Positions 1-9,309 of a stretch of 64,000 bases of DNA are shown here, one piece after another. Position 1 is the stretch's first letter. Each line of letters starts with the position of its first letter. The DNA is from JBBREP01 sp038202885. Lineage in GTDB: Bacteria; Actinomycetota; Acidimicrobiia; IMCC26256; PALSA-610. The position numbers and the translations under genes were made by a program. Location: positions 1 to 64,000 of the forward strand of contig JBBREP010000012.1 of the NCBI GenBank assembly GCA_038202885.1, in the 5' to 3' direction. Below the pieces are notes generated by a model that was given only the letters and a program-made list of their open reading frames with translations, searched no databases and was not told the origin of the DNA.

Positions 1-3000
1 TGAGCATGACCTCGCTGGCGCTGCTGAACGACGAACCGCCCCAGTAGTTCCCCGACGAACTCTGACGGATCGACACCGCGACGCTCGCCACACCCGACCC
101 AGCGCCGTCGCCGGCCGTGCCGGTGATCGAACCACCCCAGGTGCCGTCGTAGACGCTGGCACTGTCGTAGATCTGCGTCGTCGGCGCGCCGACCGCCGTC
201 GTCGGTTTCGTGCCGTCGACGTTGAAGGTGCGCGCGGCGCTCGTGCCGCTGTTTTGCGGGCCGCTGGTCCAGTCGGTTTGGACCGCGCACACGCTGTACT
301 GGCCGTCGGGTGTGATCGGCGTCGAGACGTTCCACGTGTAGTTGCCGCTCGACAGCGTGGCCGTGGTCGTCTGCTTGATCGTCCCCGAACACGCTGCGCC
401 GGAGTAGAGGTTCAACGTCACGTTGGCGCTATCGCCGGTCGCGGTGCCGCCCGTACCCGTGATGGATGGCGTGGTCGTCGCGTACGCGTTCGTGAGGGGT
501 GTCGCCACGGTAGGAGCGGGCGCGACGTTGTCGACGAGGCTCGACGCCGTCGACGAATTGCTTGCCGCGCCACCGCCGAGCGAGTTGACGGCGCGCACCT
601 GGATCGTGCACGACGTGGCCGTGTGGTCACTCGAGCCGCACTGGTATGCGAGCGACGTGGCTGTGCTGCCGATGGAAATATACGAGCCGAAGCCCGAACC
701 CGTGTCGACGCGGTACTGGTAATCGGTGATCGCATACCCGCCGTTGTTCGACGGCGTCGTCCAACTCATGTCGACGTATTGGAGCGCGGTCGTGCTCGTG
801 GTGACCGTGAGCGTGGGCGCGTTGGGTGTGCTCGCGCCCATCGCCGCGGCCGAACTGCTGTACGGACCATCACCAATCACGTTGTCGCCACGGACGCGGT
901 ACGTGCAGTTGACGAACGCGCCACACGCGGTGTCGGTGTAACTCAGCGTGCCCGCACTGAGCGTGGCGATGTTGGAGAAGCCTGAACCGGTGTCGCGCTC
1001 GACCTGGTAGTGCAACAACGCGTTACCGCCGTCGGAGAGCGGTGCAAGCCACGTGAGGTTGACCGCACCGACGGCATTGCCCGTCACTGCATTGAGACTG
1101 CGCGGCGCGGTCAGTATGTCGGCGCCGACGCCCGTGTCGGTGTTGCTGAACGGACCGGCTCCGATCGCGTTGGCCGCGGCGACCTGATACGTGCAGCTGA
1201 CATTCGCGCCGCACGTCGTGTCGGTGTACGACAACACGTTGCCGAGCGTCACGATCGTGCTGAACGAGCCAGCACCGATCTTGCGTTGCACGACATACGA
1301 CGTGATTGGGTGCGTGCCTGCACTCGACGGCGCCTGCCACGAGAGGTTCACCGCTTGATAGACGGTCCCCGTCGACGCAACGAGGTTCTGTGCGGCCGTC
1401 GGCGTGCTCGCACCAACAGCGGTGTCGGTACTGCTGTAGCTGCCTTGGCCGATCACGGTCACTGCGGCCACGCGATAGGTGCAGCTCACGTTGGCACCGC
1501 AACCAGTGTCGGTGAAGGTGCTGCCCGACGGGCTACCAACGGTGCTGAAGCCCGCACCAGTGGAGCGCTGCACGACGTAGCTCGTGACCGGTTGGCCGCC
1601 GTCGTTCGATGGCGGGTTCCAGCTCAGGTCGACGGCGCCGAGCGAACTGCCGCTCTGGGCCGCAAGGCTCGTCGGCGCACCGGGCAGGGCCGCGCCCGTC
1701 GTTTGCGCGTTCGTGCTGAAAGGTCCCTGACCAATCGAGTTCACGGCCGCGACCTTGTAGTCACACGTGACGGCCGCGCCGCAACCGGCGTCGGTGTACG
1801 ACAACACGTTGCCGAGCGTCGCGATCGTCGAGAAGCCCGAGCCGGCGTCGCGCTGCACGACGTAATTCGTGATGGTGCCCGTTCCTGTGGCAGGAGCCTG
1901 CCACGTGAGGTTGGCCGCGCCGCTCGTGGTTCCGGGCGACGCCGCAAGGTTCTGCGGCGCGCTCGGCGCGCTCGCGCCGGTTGCCGTGGAGTTCGCGCTG
2001 TAGACCCCCTGGCCGATCACGTTCACGGCCGCGACCTTGTAGGTGCAGGTGGTGAGCGCACCACAACTGGGGTCGGTGTACGACAACACGTTGCCGAGTG
2101 TCGCGATGGTCGAGAAGCCCGAGCCGGCGTCGCGCTGCACGACATAGTTGCTGATCGAGCGACCGCCGTTGAACGCGGGTGCGCTCCACGACAGATTCAC
2201 CGCACCGCTCGTCACAGTGCTCGTCGTGGCGCTGAGTGCGGTGGGCGCATCGGGAACGTCAGCACCCGACGCAGTTGCAGTGTTGCTGAAGCCGCTCGTG
2301 CCGATGGCGTTCGTGGCACTGACCTTGTATTGGCACGACACGGCCGCGCCACACGTGACGTCGGTGTAACTGAGCGTCGAACCCGACACTGACGTCAGCG
2401 CAGTGAACGAACCCGCTCCGATCTTGCGCTGGATGTCGTACTGCACGACTGGGTGACCGCCAAGGGTCGTCGGGACCTGCCAGACGAGATCGACTGCGCC
2501 GCTGCTCGAGCCGGCCGCCGCGCTCAGGTTCTGTGGCGCTCCGGGACCGTTGGCTCCAGTGTCAGATGCAGTCGCGCTCCAGGCGCCCTGCCCGACACCG
2601 TTCACCGCGGCGACGCGGTACGCGCACGTGACGTCGGCGCCACACGTGGTGTCGATGTAGCTGAACGTCGACGACGAAGGACTCGAGATCGTGCTGAAGC
2701 CAGAACCGTTGTCACGTTGGAGCACATAGCCGGTGATGGTTTGTGTACCGGTGTACGTCGGCGCCTGCCACGCGACATCCACCTCGCCGACAGTCGGGCC
2801 AGACGTTGCCGTCACGTTGATCGGCGCGCCGGGTTCGCTCGCACTGTTGGCCGACACGAGTCCACTGAACGTGCTCTCATAGCCCGTGTTCGGGACTGGA
2901 TTCGGCGTGTTGAACACGAACGTCAACCGGTACCGACACACGAGCGCAAACCCGCATGTATGCGTCGCGGTGGTGTTCTTGCCCGGATTCAGGCCGGTGT

Positions 3001-4168
3001 CGTACCAATCGGCATCGTTGGCACACGTGCCGACGGTGCAGTAATAGATCTTGTAGTGGCCTTGCCCGGTCAGGTTCCCGCGGTTCGGATACCAGGTGAG
3101 CACGGTGGTGTGCGGCGTCGTACCTGTGACCGCGGTGACGTGATACGGCGCGTATGGCGTCATGAACTTGTGACGCCAAGGTCCAAAGCCGTAGGCGTTG
3201 TGCGCACGGATACGAATCGCGCAAGTTTCAACACCACCGGGACACGTCGGCGAATACGACAGCGTCGGGCCGATGTTGACGATTGGCTTCGTCGTCCAGT
3301 TGGTTTGCGAGACTCCACAGGCGGGGAACCCCGCACACAATTGCACTTCGTAGTAGTCGATCGCCACGCCGTTGTTGTCGGGCGCGAGCCAATGCATATC
3401 CATCGTCGCAGAACCCGAACCTGGCGACAGCGACGCGACGGTGGTGTTCAGCGTCTGCACGATGCGGGGCGGACCGAACGACGTGGTCTTGGCGAGCGTG
3501 TACGAGCTGAAGCCTTGGCTGTTATGGGCGCGCATCCGGAACGTGCACGTCGCTTGCACACCGCATCCCCACGCCACGGGAACGGGGCCCGGCAACGTGA
3601 GGTTCGACGAACCCGCCGTCCACGACGTACCGCCGTTCGAGCTGTACTCGTACCCGTAGTAGTCGATGGCGTACCCACCGCTGGATGGTGCGCTCCAGCG
3701 CAATGACGCCTCAGCTGCTGCGGGCCCAGCGTTCACGCTGAAACCGACCGGCTTCGAGGGCACCGACCACGTGACGGTCTTGATCGCCGACGCGGCGCTC
3801 GGCCCTCCGGAGTTGATTGCGTAGATCCGGAAACGACAGCCCGCCGAGACCTGCGGGCACAGCGTGCCTGCGAGCGAGAACGTGAAGGGATTCGCGAGGT
3901 ATTGCCGAGCGCTCCACGTCGTGCCGCCGTTCGTGGAGTAGCTGTAGTCGTATTCGGTGATCGGCGATCCGCCGTCGGTGGTCGGTGGACCCCACTTGAG
4001 TGTGACCTGCGCGGCACCCGGTCCAGCGGTCGCGGCGTTCAGGTGGGGCGCGCTAGGAACGGCGGCGACTGCCGCAGGAATCTCGACCGATGCCGCCAGC
4101 AATACCGCGCTGGCAACGACCGCGCCGATGCGCGCCCGACCACGACTCCGCCACCACGAACGTTCCAC
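1..4168 (-). CDS. Secreted fibronectin type III array protein, C-terminus beyond left edge
   Basis: No stop interrupts this frame from the GTG at 4168 to the window edge, giving at least 1389 residues; the 3' end is missing. An AGGGG ribosome-binding site lies just upstream of the GTG. Residues 1-36 are a signal peptide: a basic N-terminus, then a hydrophobic stretch ending VAAVP. About twelve Fn3 repeats of roughly 95 residues follow, starting near bp 4055, 3765, 3477, 3165, 2840, 2555, 2262, 1975, 1690, 1410, 1120 and 835, each with an APxxL..W pattern. Most carry a conserved Cys pair of the form CGAxVxCxY near the F strand, probably a disulfide. Bacterial Ig-like segments with an SITGT motif follow from about bp 525. 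Such proteins are usually cell-surface or exported; binding partner unknown. The opposite strand is also open but has no protein-like composition. Confidence 0.85.
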   Translation of the reverse strand, partial: MERSWWRSRGRARIGAVVASAVLLAASVEIPAAVAAVPSAPHLNAATAGPGAAQVTLKWGPPTTDGGSPITEYDYSYSTNGGTTWSARQYLANPFTFSLAGTLCPQVSAGCRFRIYAINSGGPSAASAIKTVTWSVPSKPVGFSVNAGPAAAEASLRWSAPSSGGYAIDYYGYEYSSNGGTSWTAGSSNLTLPGPVPVAWGCGVQATCTFRMRAHNSQGFSSYTLAKTTSFGPPRIVQTLNTTVASLSPGSGSATMDMHWLAPDNNGVAIDYYEVQLCAGFPACGVSQTNWTTKPIVNIGPTLSYSPTCPGGVETCAIRIRAHNAYGFGPWRHKFMTPYAPYHVTAVTGTTPHTTVLTWYPNRGNLTGQGHYKIYYCTVGTCANDADWYDTGLNPGKNTTATHTCGFALVCRYRLTFVFNTPNPVPNTGYESTFSGLVSANSASEPGAPINVTATSGPTVGEVDVAWQAPTYTGTQTITGYVLQRDNGSGFSTISSPSSSTFSYIDTTCGADVTCAYRVAAVNGVGQGAWSATASDTGANGPGAPQNLSAAAGSSSGAVDLVWQVPTTLGGHPVVQYDIQRKIGAGSFTALTSVSGSTLSYTDVTCGAAVSCQYKVSATNAIGTSGFSNTATASGADVPDAPTALSATTSTVTSGAVNLSWSAPAFNGGRSISNYVVQRDAGSGFSTIATLGNVLSYTDPSCGALTTCTYKVAAVNVIGQGVYSANSTATGASAPSAPQNLAASPGTTSGAANLTWQAPATGTGTITNYVVQRDAGSGFSTIATLGNVLSYTDAGCGAAVTCDYKVAAVNSIGQGPFSTNAQTTGAALPGAPTSLAAQSGSSLGAVDLSWNPPSNDGGQPVTSYVVQRSTGAGFSTVGSPSGSTFTDTGCGANVSCTYRVAAVTVIGQGSYSSTDTAVGASTPTAAQNLVASTGTVYQAVNLSWQAPSSAGTHPITSYVVQRKIGAGSFSTIVTLGNVLSYTDTTCGANVSCTYQVAAANAIGAGPFSNTDTGVGADILTAPRSLNAVTGNAVGAVNLTWLAPLSDGGNALLHYQVERDTGSGFSNIATLSAGTLSYTDTACGAFVNCTYRVRGDNVIGDGPYSSSAAAMGASTPNAPTLTVTTSTTALQYVDMSWTTPSNNGGYAITDYQYRVDTGSGFGSYISIGSTATSLAYQCGSSDHTATSCTIQVRAVNSLGGGAASNSSTASSLVDNVAPAPTVATPLTNAYATTTPSITGTGGTATGDSANVTLNLYSGAACSGTIKQTTTATLSSGNYTWNVSTPITPDGQYSVCAVQTDWTSGPQNSGTSAARTFNVDGTKPTTAVGAPTTQIYDSASVYDGTWGGSITGTAGDGAGSGVASVAVSIRQSSSGNYWGGSSFSSASEVML
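1790..2147 (-). repeat. Near-identical duplicated segments inside the Fn3 array
   Basis: Positions 1790-1865 and 2072-2147 are about 76 bp long and differ at only three or four bases, with a period of 282 bp (94 codons). A weaker third copy starts near 1220. This is the Fn3 F-G region at DNA level, pointing to recent duplication or gene conversion of whole Fn3 modules. Confidence 0.8.
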
Positions 4169-4299
4169 GGATACCCCTATGGAGAAGCAAAAACTACCGG
4201 ACGGTAGCGCGAAAACGTCCGGACGTCCACCACTGCTTGTGCGGTGCGGCGCGCGATACGGGGCCGGCGCGGCAGACCCAATTTGGCGTGGCGGCGAAC

Positions 4300-5316
4300 T
4301 CAGCCGCCGATTTGGCTCATCGACCGATCGGGGCGCACGAAATCGGCGCTGCCCACCGAGTGACCGGCCCATTTGGTGCCGACCGACGCCGTGATTGCGG
4401 CCGCAAGGCGATCGTCGAGGTCGGGTGCGTCGAGGCCGCCTGCGGTACGCAGTTCGGCGCGCAGGTCGATCTCGTCGACCGCGAACAAGCAGGTACGGAA
4501 GCGCCCCTCGGCGGTCACCCGCACGCGATCGCAGTTCTCGCAAAACGGTTCGGTGACGGTGGGGATCACGCCGACGTCGCCCTTGCCGTCGGCGTATTCC
4601 CAACGCTGGGCTGGCTCCACACCGCTTCGCGATCGCCGCACTGGGAACGCGGCGTCGATGCGCTTGAGGATTTCCTTGGCCGGGACGACCTTGTCGCGGC
4701 TCCACGCACCGTCGGCGTCGAGTGGCATGAACTCGATGAAGCGCATCCCCACGCCCCGATCGCGTCCGAATGCCGCCAAATCGACGACTTCGTCGTCGTT
4801 GATGCCCCGGATCACGACCGCGTTGACTTTCACCGGGTGAAGCCCAGCGTCGAGCGCAGCGTCGATTCCCGCAAGCACGCGATCGAGCTCATCGCGGCGC
4901 GTGAGCGCCAAGAACCGCTCTCGGCGCAGCGAATCGAGCGAGATGTTGACGCGGTCGAGACCGGCGGCGGCGAGATCGTGCGCCAGCTCCGGCAGCTTGA
5001 CCCCGTTCGTGGTGAGGGCCAGATCGACGCCGAGGGGTTTGAGGAGCTCGACGAGCCGCACGATGTGGGCCCGAATCAGCGGCTCGCCCCCTGTGAGGCG
5101 GATGGCCTCGAAGCCGAAGCGCTCCACGCACACCGTGGCGATACGAGCAAGCTCCTCGTACGACAGGACCTCGTCGCGGGGCAGCCACTGCATGCCTTCT
5201 TCGGGCATGCAGTACGTGCAGCGGAAGTTGCAGCGGTCGGTAATCGAGATCCGCAGATCCTTGACCCGCCGCGCGAAAGGATCGATCAAAGGGATCGCAC
5301 GCCCGACGCGTTTCAC
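4300..5316 (-). CDS. moaA: GTP 3',8-cyclase MoaA
   Basis: Radical SAM enzyme that rearranges GTP to 3',8-cyclo-GTP, the first step of molybdenum cofactor synthesis in the cytoplasm. The N-terminal CNFRCTYC motif (Cys 29, 33, 36 from the chosen start) holds the SAM-binding cluster. A C-terminal CENC plus a later Cys in RFRTCLF holds the second 4Fe-4S cluster. The protein ends in the family's conserved Gly-Gly (SQIGG). I chose the GTG at 5316 because the conserved block begins soon after (IDPFARRVKDLRIS); a GTG at 5373 in frame would add 19 residues of poor composition and span a perfect hairpin (5337-5356). Neither start has a good ribosome-binding site. About 340 residues is normal for MoaA. 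moeA lies upstream on the same strand; no other moa genes are in the window. Confidence 0.95.
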   Translation of the reverse strand: MKRVGRAIPLIDPFARRVKDLRISITDRCNFRCTYCMPEEGMQWLPRDEVLSYEELARIATVCVERFGFEAIRLTGGEPLIRAHIVRLVELLKPLGVDLALTTNGVKLPELAHDLAAAGLDRVNISLDSLRRERFLALTRRDELDRVLAGIDAALDAGLHPVKVNAVVIRGINDDEVVDLAAFGRDRGVGMRFIEFMPLDADGAWSRDKVVPAKEILKRIDAAFPVRRSRSGVEPAQRWEYADGKGDVGVIPTVTEPFCENCDRVRVTAEGRFRTCLFAVDEIDLRAELRTAGGLDAPDLDDRLAAAITASVGTKWAGHSVGSADFVRPDRSMSQIGG

Positions 5317-5508
5317 ACAGCCCAGGCTACTGGCCCGCCCCTGAGTTCTCTCAGGGGCTCTACCTCGTGGCACCGGGGTCGGTTTCGCTCTGGCTCCCCG
5401 TCGGCGCAGCGACCATCTCCTGCCGACGGATCACAGCCCCCCCGGGGTGCGACGACCCAACCCAGCCCGAAGGGTCGCGCAGCCGGCCACGAGGCGGTGC
5501 CTCCACTC

Positions 5509-5577
5509 GCTCCGTCCGTGGCGCGAACCTTGCTTGCGAAACGCTGTGCTCGCAAGGATGAGCGCCACCGACGGAGC
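5509..5577. ncRNA. Candidate structured element, nested hairpin
   Basis: The outer arms, 5509-5524 and 5562-5577, are 16 nt long and pair with one mismatch. Inside, CTTGCGA (5532-5538) pairs with TCGCAAG (5550-5556). This could be a small RNA, part of a long moaA leader, or a DNA palindrome; no promoter or T-run assigns a direction. Confidence 0.35.
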
Positions 5578-5734
5578 ATTTTGTACCACGCTGCGTGGTG
5601 GACGGGCAAGGAACTTCCCGGGCGGGGCGCGCAGCGTGAACAGCGGCACATGACGGTCGCAGCGTCTTGCGCTCAGCGCGCACAACGCGCACGATGCCAC
5701 ACACGGTGGTCGTTTGTTGCACGAACGATCGCTG

Positions 5735-5765
5735 CGGGTGTCGGTAACCCCCTTCCCGACACCCG
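5735..5765 (-). terminator. Possible moeA terminator hairpin
   Basis: CGGGTGTCGG (5735-5744) and CCGACACCCG (5756-5765) form a perfect 10-bp stem with an 11-nt loop, about 80 nt after the moeA stop. There is no following T-run, so termination would have to be of the GC-rich actinobacterial type. Confidence 0.4.
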
Positions 5766-5844
5766 ACTTTCGCAGTGGGGCACGACCCGGGGGAACTCGA
5801 GTTGGCCGGCGCCGGGCGGGTCGGCCGGCTCGAGCGGGAGAGGG

Positions 5845-7101
5845 TCAGGCTGGACGCGACAACGCTGGTGGGGCGAGGAGCATTACTGGGACTGGGTTGC
5901 CCGCCTCCACGCCGTCGCCGTCTTCGAGGATGGCGAGGCCGTTGGCACGCGCCATTCCCGACAGCACGTTGCTCGCCTGGAAGCCCGACCGCGTACAGCG
6001 AAGACCGCCGGCATCGTCGACCCACACATGCACCCGGTCGAGGTGCAGCTTCGCGTCGGGGCGACGCTCGAGCGCGATATCAGCCACGGCGCGAAGCACC
6101 GGACGCTCACCGCGACCGTGGCCCATCATCGAACGCAGGGCCGGGCGAGCGAACAACTCGAAGCTCACGTGCGACGACACCGGATTGCCGGGCAGGCCGA
6201 AAATCGGGATCGACCGATCGCCGCGTCGGATCGAGCCGAACGCGAGCGGCTTCGCCGGCTTGATCGCGACCTGCGACCAGTCGTAGCGACCGCCGCGTGT
6301 CGCGGCCAAACGTTCGATCGCGACCTTGACGAAGTCGTAGTCGCCCACCGACACCGCGCCGCTCGTGAGCAACGCGTCGCACGTGGCGACCCCTTGATCG
6401 ATAATCGCGAAGATGGCAGCTTCGTCGTCGCGCGCGATACCGAGGTCGACGGCCTCACAACCTGCCTCCTCCACGAGCGCAAGCAGCATCGGTCGATTCG
6501 AGTCGCGGATCTGGCCGGGCGCGAGCGCGCCAGCCGCAATGATCTCGTCGCCCGTCGACAGCACTCCGACGCGAGCGCGAGGCACGACAGCGACTGTGGC
6601 GACATCGAGGCTCGCGAGCACGCCAAGGTGTGCGGCGCCGAGTTCCGTGCCGGCGCTGAACACAATCGCGCCCGGCGCGACGTCGCCCGCTGCTGGGCGC
6701 ACGTGGTCGCCCGAGCTTGCTGCGGTCTCGATCAGCACGCCGTCGCCATCGACGCGTGTGCGCTCCACCATCACGATGGCGTCGGCGCCGTCGGGCACCG
6801 GCGCGCCCGTCATGATGCGGATCGCCTCGCCCGGCCCTACCGCGCGGGTCGGGGCAGTGCCGGCAGGAAGTTCGCCCACAACCGCAAGGCGGGCCGGCGC
6901 ATCAGGGGTCGCACCAACGGTGTCGGCCGCGCGCACCGCGTAGCCGTCCATCGCCGTGTTTGCGAAGGGCGGAACAGCTTCACCCGCCACCACGTCGTGC
7001 GCGAGTACGCGGCCGCGCGCGACACGCAGCTCGACCTGGATGGGTGCGAGCGTCGTGATGTCTGCTCGCACGAGCGCGCGGGCTTCGTCGAGGCTGATCA
7101 C
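5845..7101 (-). CDS. moeA: Molybdopterin molybdotransferase MoeA
   Basis: Inserts molybdate into adenylylated molybdopterin, the last step of molybdenum cofactor synthesis. Family motifs are clear: PFANTAMDGYAVRA near the N-terminus, GEAIRIMTGAPVPDGADAIV, the central MoaB/MogA-like fold with TSGAVSVGDYDF, and GLPGNPVSSHVSFELF. The GTG at 7101 (VISLDEARALV) is the likely start: it lies 29 nt after the galU stop, and the 49 extra residues of the longer frame are the shadow of galU. The product is 418 residues, close to the family norm. It is co-directional with galU and moaA, so co-transcription with galU is plausible. Confidence 0.95.
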   Translation of the reverse strand: MISLDEARALVRADITTLAPIQVELRVARGRVLAHDVVAGEAVPPFANTAMDGYAVRAADTVGATPDAPARLAVVGELPAGTAPTRAVGPGEAIRIMTGAPVPDGADAIVMVERTRVDGDGVLIETAASSGDHVRPAAGDVAPGAIVFSAGTELGAAHLGVLASLDVATVAVVPRARVGVLSTGDEIIAAGALAPGQIRDSNRPMLLALVEEAGCEAVDLGIARDDEAAIFAIIDQGVATCDALLTSGAVSVGDYDFVKVAIERLAATRGGRYDWSQVAIKPAKPLAFGSIRRGDRSIPIFGLPGNPVSSHVSFELFARPALRSMMGHGRGERPVLRAVADIALERRPDAKLHLDRVHVWVDDAGGLRCTRSGFQASNVLSGMARANGLAILEDGDGVEAGNPVPVMLLAPPALSRPA

Positions 7102-7129
7102 CGCAGCCCGTCGAATTGCGCGCAGTGGC

Positions 7130-8023
7130 TCACGCGATGCCGTACCGGTGCACCACGTCGGCAAGCATCTCGCGGACCTGCGGCCCGAGGTCGTCACGAG
7201 CGAGCGCCAGCTCAACGTTCGCACGCAAGAACCCGAGGCGCTGGCCAATGTCGTGACGGCCGTGCGTAAACGTGCGTCCGTAGACCGTTTGCTCCTTCAA
7301 GAGCAACGCGATCGCATCCGTGAGTTGAAGTTCGCCGCCGCGGCCCGGGGTGATGCGATCGAGCGCGTCGAAAATGTCGGGCGTGAACACGTAGCGACCG
7401 AACACTGCGAGGTTCGATGGCGCCTCAGCCGCAGGCGGCTTTTCGATAATGCCCTGCACTTCGACGAGATCGCCGTCGCGCGAGCGCGTGTCGACGCAAC
7501 CGTACGAGCTGATCTCCTCCGGCGGCACTTCGAGCAGTGCCAACACGCTGCGTCCGTAGCGCTCATGCACTTCGAGCATCGAGGTGAGCAGTGCCGCATT
7601 GTCGACCATGATGTCGTCGGCGAGCAGCACGGCGAACGGTTCGTCGCCGACGTGCATCCGCGCCACCGACACCGCGTGACCAAGGCCGAGCGGGTCGCGT
7701 TGGCGCACGTAGTGAATGTCGCCGAGATCGCTCGATGCTTGCACGACGTTCAACAGCTCGTAGCGCTCGCCGGCTTCGAGGAGATGCTCGAGTTCGAAGT
7801 TGCGGTCGAAGTGGTCCTCGATGGCGCGCTTGTTGCGACCGGTGATGATGAGGATGTCGGTGAGGCCGGCCGCGACCGCCTCTTCGACGACGTATTGGAT
7901 CGACGGCTTGTCGACAACCGGCAACATCTCTTTCGGTGTCGACTTCGTGGCGGGAAGAAACCTCGTGCCGAGACCGGCCGCGGGGATGACAGCCTTGCGC
8001 ACTCGTTTGACCGTCGAACTCAT
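7130..8023 (-). CDS. galU: UTP-glucose-1-phosphate uridylyltransferase
   Basis: Makes UDP-glucose from UTP and glucose-1-phosphate for glycan, trehalose or glucosylglycerate synthesis. The nucleotide-binding start GLGTRFLPATKSTPKEMLP and the VDKPSIQYVVEEA segment are canonical. LADDIMVD is the metal and nucleotide contact region, and GGELQLTDAI lies near the C-terminal part of the fold. The length of 297 residues matches bacterial GalU. It sits upstream of moeA in the same direction. The UDP-glucose made could feed the glucosyl-3-phosphoglycerate synthase at 39000, although the two genes are far apart. Confidence 0.96.
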   Translation of the reverse strand: MSSTVKRVRKAVIPAAGLGTRFLPATKSTPKEMLPVVDKPSIQYVVEEAVAAGLTDILIITGRNKRAIEDHFDRNFELEHLLEAGERYELLNVVQASSDLGDIHYVRQRDPLGLGHAVSVARMHVGDEPFAVLLADDIMVDNAALLTSMLEVHERYGRSVLALLEVPPEEISSYGCVDTRSRDGDLVEVQGIIEKPPAAEAPSNLAVFGRYVFTPDIFDALDRITPGRGGELQLTDAIALLLKEQTVYGRTFTHGRHDIGQRLGFLRANVELALARDDLGPQVREMLADVVHRYGIA

Positions 8024-8092
8024 GATTGTGATCTCCGTTTCGCCTTCGTGACGACATCTCCTTCGGCGGCAACGGCCAGCATCGTAAGGCGA

Positions 8093-8668
8093 CTACGCCG
8101 TAAGGTCGTGCTCGGCTCTCGACACCAGACGGCGGATGTTGGCTGCGTGGCGCACTACCAGGAGCAACGCCACCACGGCGAGGGCGCCCGTTTCCCAGGC
8201 TCGGTAACCGAGCAGCGCGACCGCACACGGGAACGCGACGATCACGAACAACGACGCAATCGAAGCTTTGTGCGCCACCTTCGACACGATGATCCACGAG
8301 ACACCCAATGCCACGGTGACGAGCGGGAACAGGACCAGGAGCATCCCGCCCGCGGCCGCCACACCCTTGCCGCCTTTACGCCCGAGCGGATACGTATGGC
8401 CGATCACCGCGGCGACGCCGAGCAGATACGCCCCGGCCCGTCCTCCCGCGGCGAGACCGATCGCGCCGGCCGCGGCCCCTTTGGCGAAATCGGCGGCGAG
8501 CACGATGGCACCGGCACGCCAGCCCAGGACCCTGATGACGTTCGACGCGCCTGGGTTGCCCGAACCGCTCTGGGTGATGTCGACGCCGTTCGCCCTCGCG
8601 ACCAGCACTGCGCTCGGGAAGGTGCCAAAGAGGTATCCGATCGGCACCAGTGCCACGGCGAGCCACAT
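8093..8668 (-). CDS. plsY: Acyl-phosphate:glycerol-3-phosphate acyltransferase PlsY
   Basis: Membrane enzyme that transfers an acyl group from acyl-phosphate to glycerol-3-phosphate, starting phospholipid synthesis. The motifs SGNPGASNV, HTYPLGRKGGKGVA and the C-terminal VRHAANIRRL are typical. About five membrane segments are visible in 191 residues. The ATG at 8668 (MWLAVALVPIGYLFG) is chosen because earlier in-frame ATGs would run into the divergent fmdB-like gene and lack membrane character. It lies about 70 bp upstream of galU on the same strand. Confidence 0.93.
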   Translation of the reverse strand: MWLAVALVPIGYLFGTFPSAVLVARANGVDITQSGSGNPGASNVIRVLGWRAGAIVLAADFAKGAAAGAIGLAAGGRAGAYLLGVAAVIGHTYPLGRKGGKGVAAAGGMLLVLFPLVTVALGVSWIIVSKVAHKASIASLFVIVAFPCAVALLGYRAWETGALAVVALLLVVRHAANIRRLVSRAEHDLTA

Positions 8669-8767
8669 GCAGCGCCATCTTCGCGCCGAGACGGCACCGG
8701 AGGCTGGGCAGGCGGTAGCCTTAGCACTCGCGCCTTGAGAGTGCCAACGACACCGGAGACGGCGGCC

Positions 8768-9187
8768 ATGCCCACCTATGAGTATCTCTGCAACAAATGC
8801 GGCGAACATTTCGACGTGTTCCAGACCTTCGCGGAAGAGCCGCTGAAAAAGCACCCTGGGGCGTGCAAGGGCAAGGTCGTCAAGGTGCTGTCGGCCGCCG
8901 GGATCGTGTTCTCGGGCCCTGGCTTCTACAAGACCGACAGTGCCGACTCGGCCCGGTCGCGGTCGAAGTCGCGTTCGGAGAGCTCCAAATCCGAGTCGAG
9001 CTCATCGTCCAAGGACACGTCGGGTTCCAAGGACACCTCGGGCGACACCAAGTCGAGCGACACCAAGTCGAGCGAGACCAAGCCGGCGTCGAAGGACACC
9101 AAGAACGCGTCGGGGTCGTCGAGCAGCGGCTCGGGATCAGGCGGGTCATCGGGTTCGAAAAAGAGCTCGAACAGCACCTCGACGTGA
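8768..9187 (+). CDS. FmdB-family zinc-ribbon protein with Ser/Lys/Asp-rich tail
   Basis: The first 55 residues match the FmdB regulatory/zinc ribbon family: PTYEYLCNKCGEHFDVFQ, then VKVLSAAGIVFSGPGFYKTD. The first CxxC is intact. The second, usually CPxC, is reduced to a single Cys in GACKGKV, so a normal four-Cys zinc site cannot form. Residues from about 58 to 139 are low-complexity Ser, Lys, Asp, Thr and Gly, as in many actinobacterial members. Function of the family is unclear. It is followed by a SAF-domain gene, a common actinobacterial arrangement. ATG start at 8768. Confidence 0.85.
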   Translation: MPTYEYLCNKCGEHFDVFQTFAEEPLKKHPGACKGKVVKVLSAAGIVFSGPGFYKTDSADSARSRSKSRSESSKSESSSSSKDTSGSKDTSGDTKSSDTKSSETKPASKDTKNASGSSSSGSGSGGSSGSKKSSNSTST

Positions 9188-9309
9188 TCTCATACAACTT
9201 GTTACACTCTGCGCTGATCACACTCCTCCCCTCCTGATCTGCAACGCCACTTGCGGCGGCACCGGGGCAGACAAGCCTCCTGGATCGCCGGTCGCTCGGG
9301 AGGAGCTCT

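Larger units (their letters stand above)
5317..5844. other. 528-bp non-coding spacer rich in hairpins between moeA and moaA
   Basis: No frame here reads like protein. Several inverted repeats are visible: CCCCTGAG/CTCAGGGG at 5337-5356 with a 4-nt loop; a nested structure at 5509-5577; ACCACG/CGTGGT at 5586-5600; and a 10-bp stem at 5735-5765. It does not match a riboswitch class I can recognise by eye, nor the three dispersed repeat families described elsewhere in the window. Confidence 0.6.

Noticed and set aside
254..3706. Plus-strand frames (243, 460 and 417 codons) across the Fn3 region
   Set aside because: They lie in exact register opposite the continuous Fn3 frame, and their repetition simply reflects the Fn3 repeats.
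4090..7269. A 1059-codon open frame on the plus strand opposite moaA and moeA
   Set aside because: Its product is Arg/His/Ala-rich and featureless, and the opposite strand encodes two clear enzymes. Long antisense frames are expected with GC-rich third positions.
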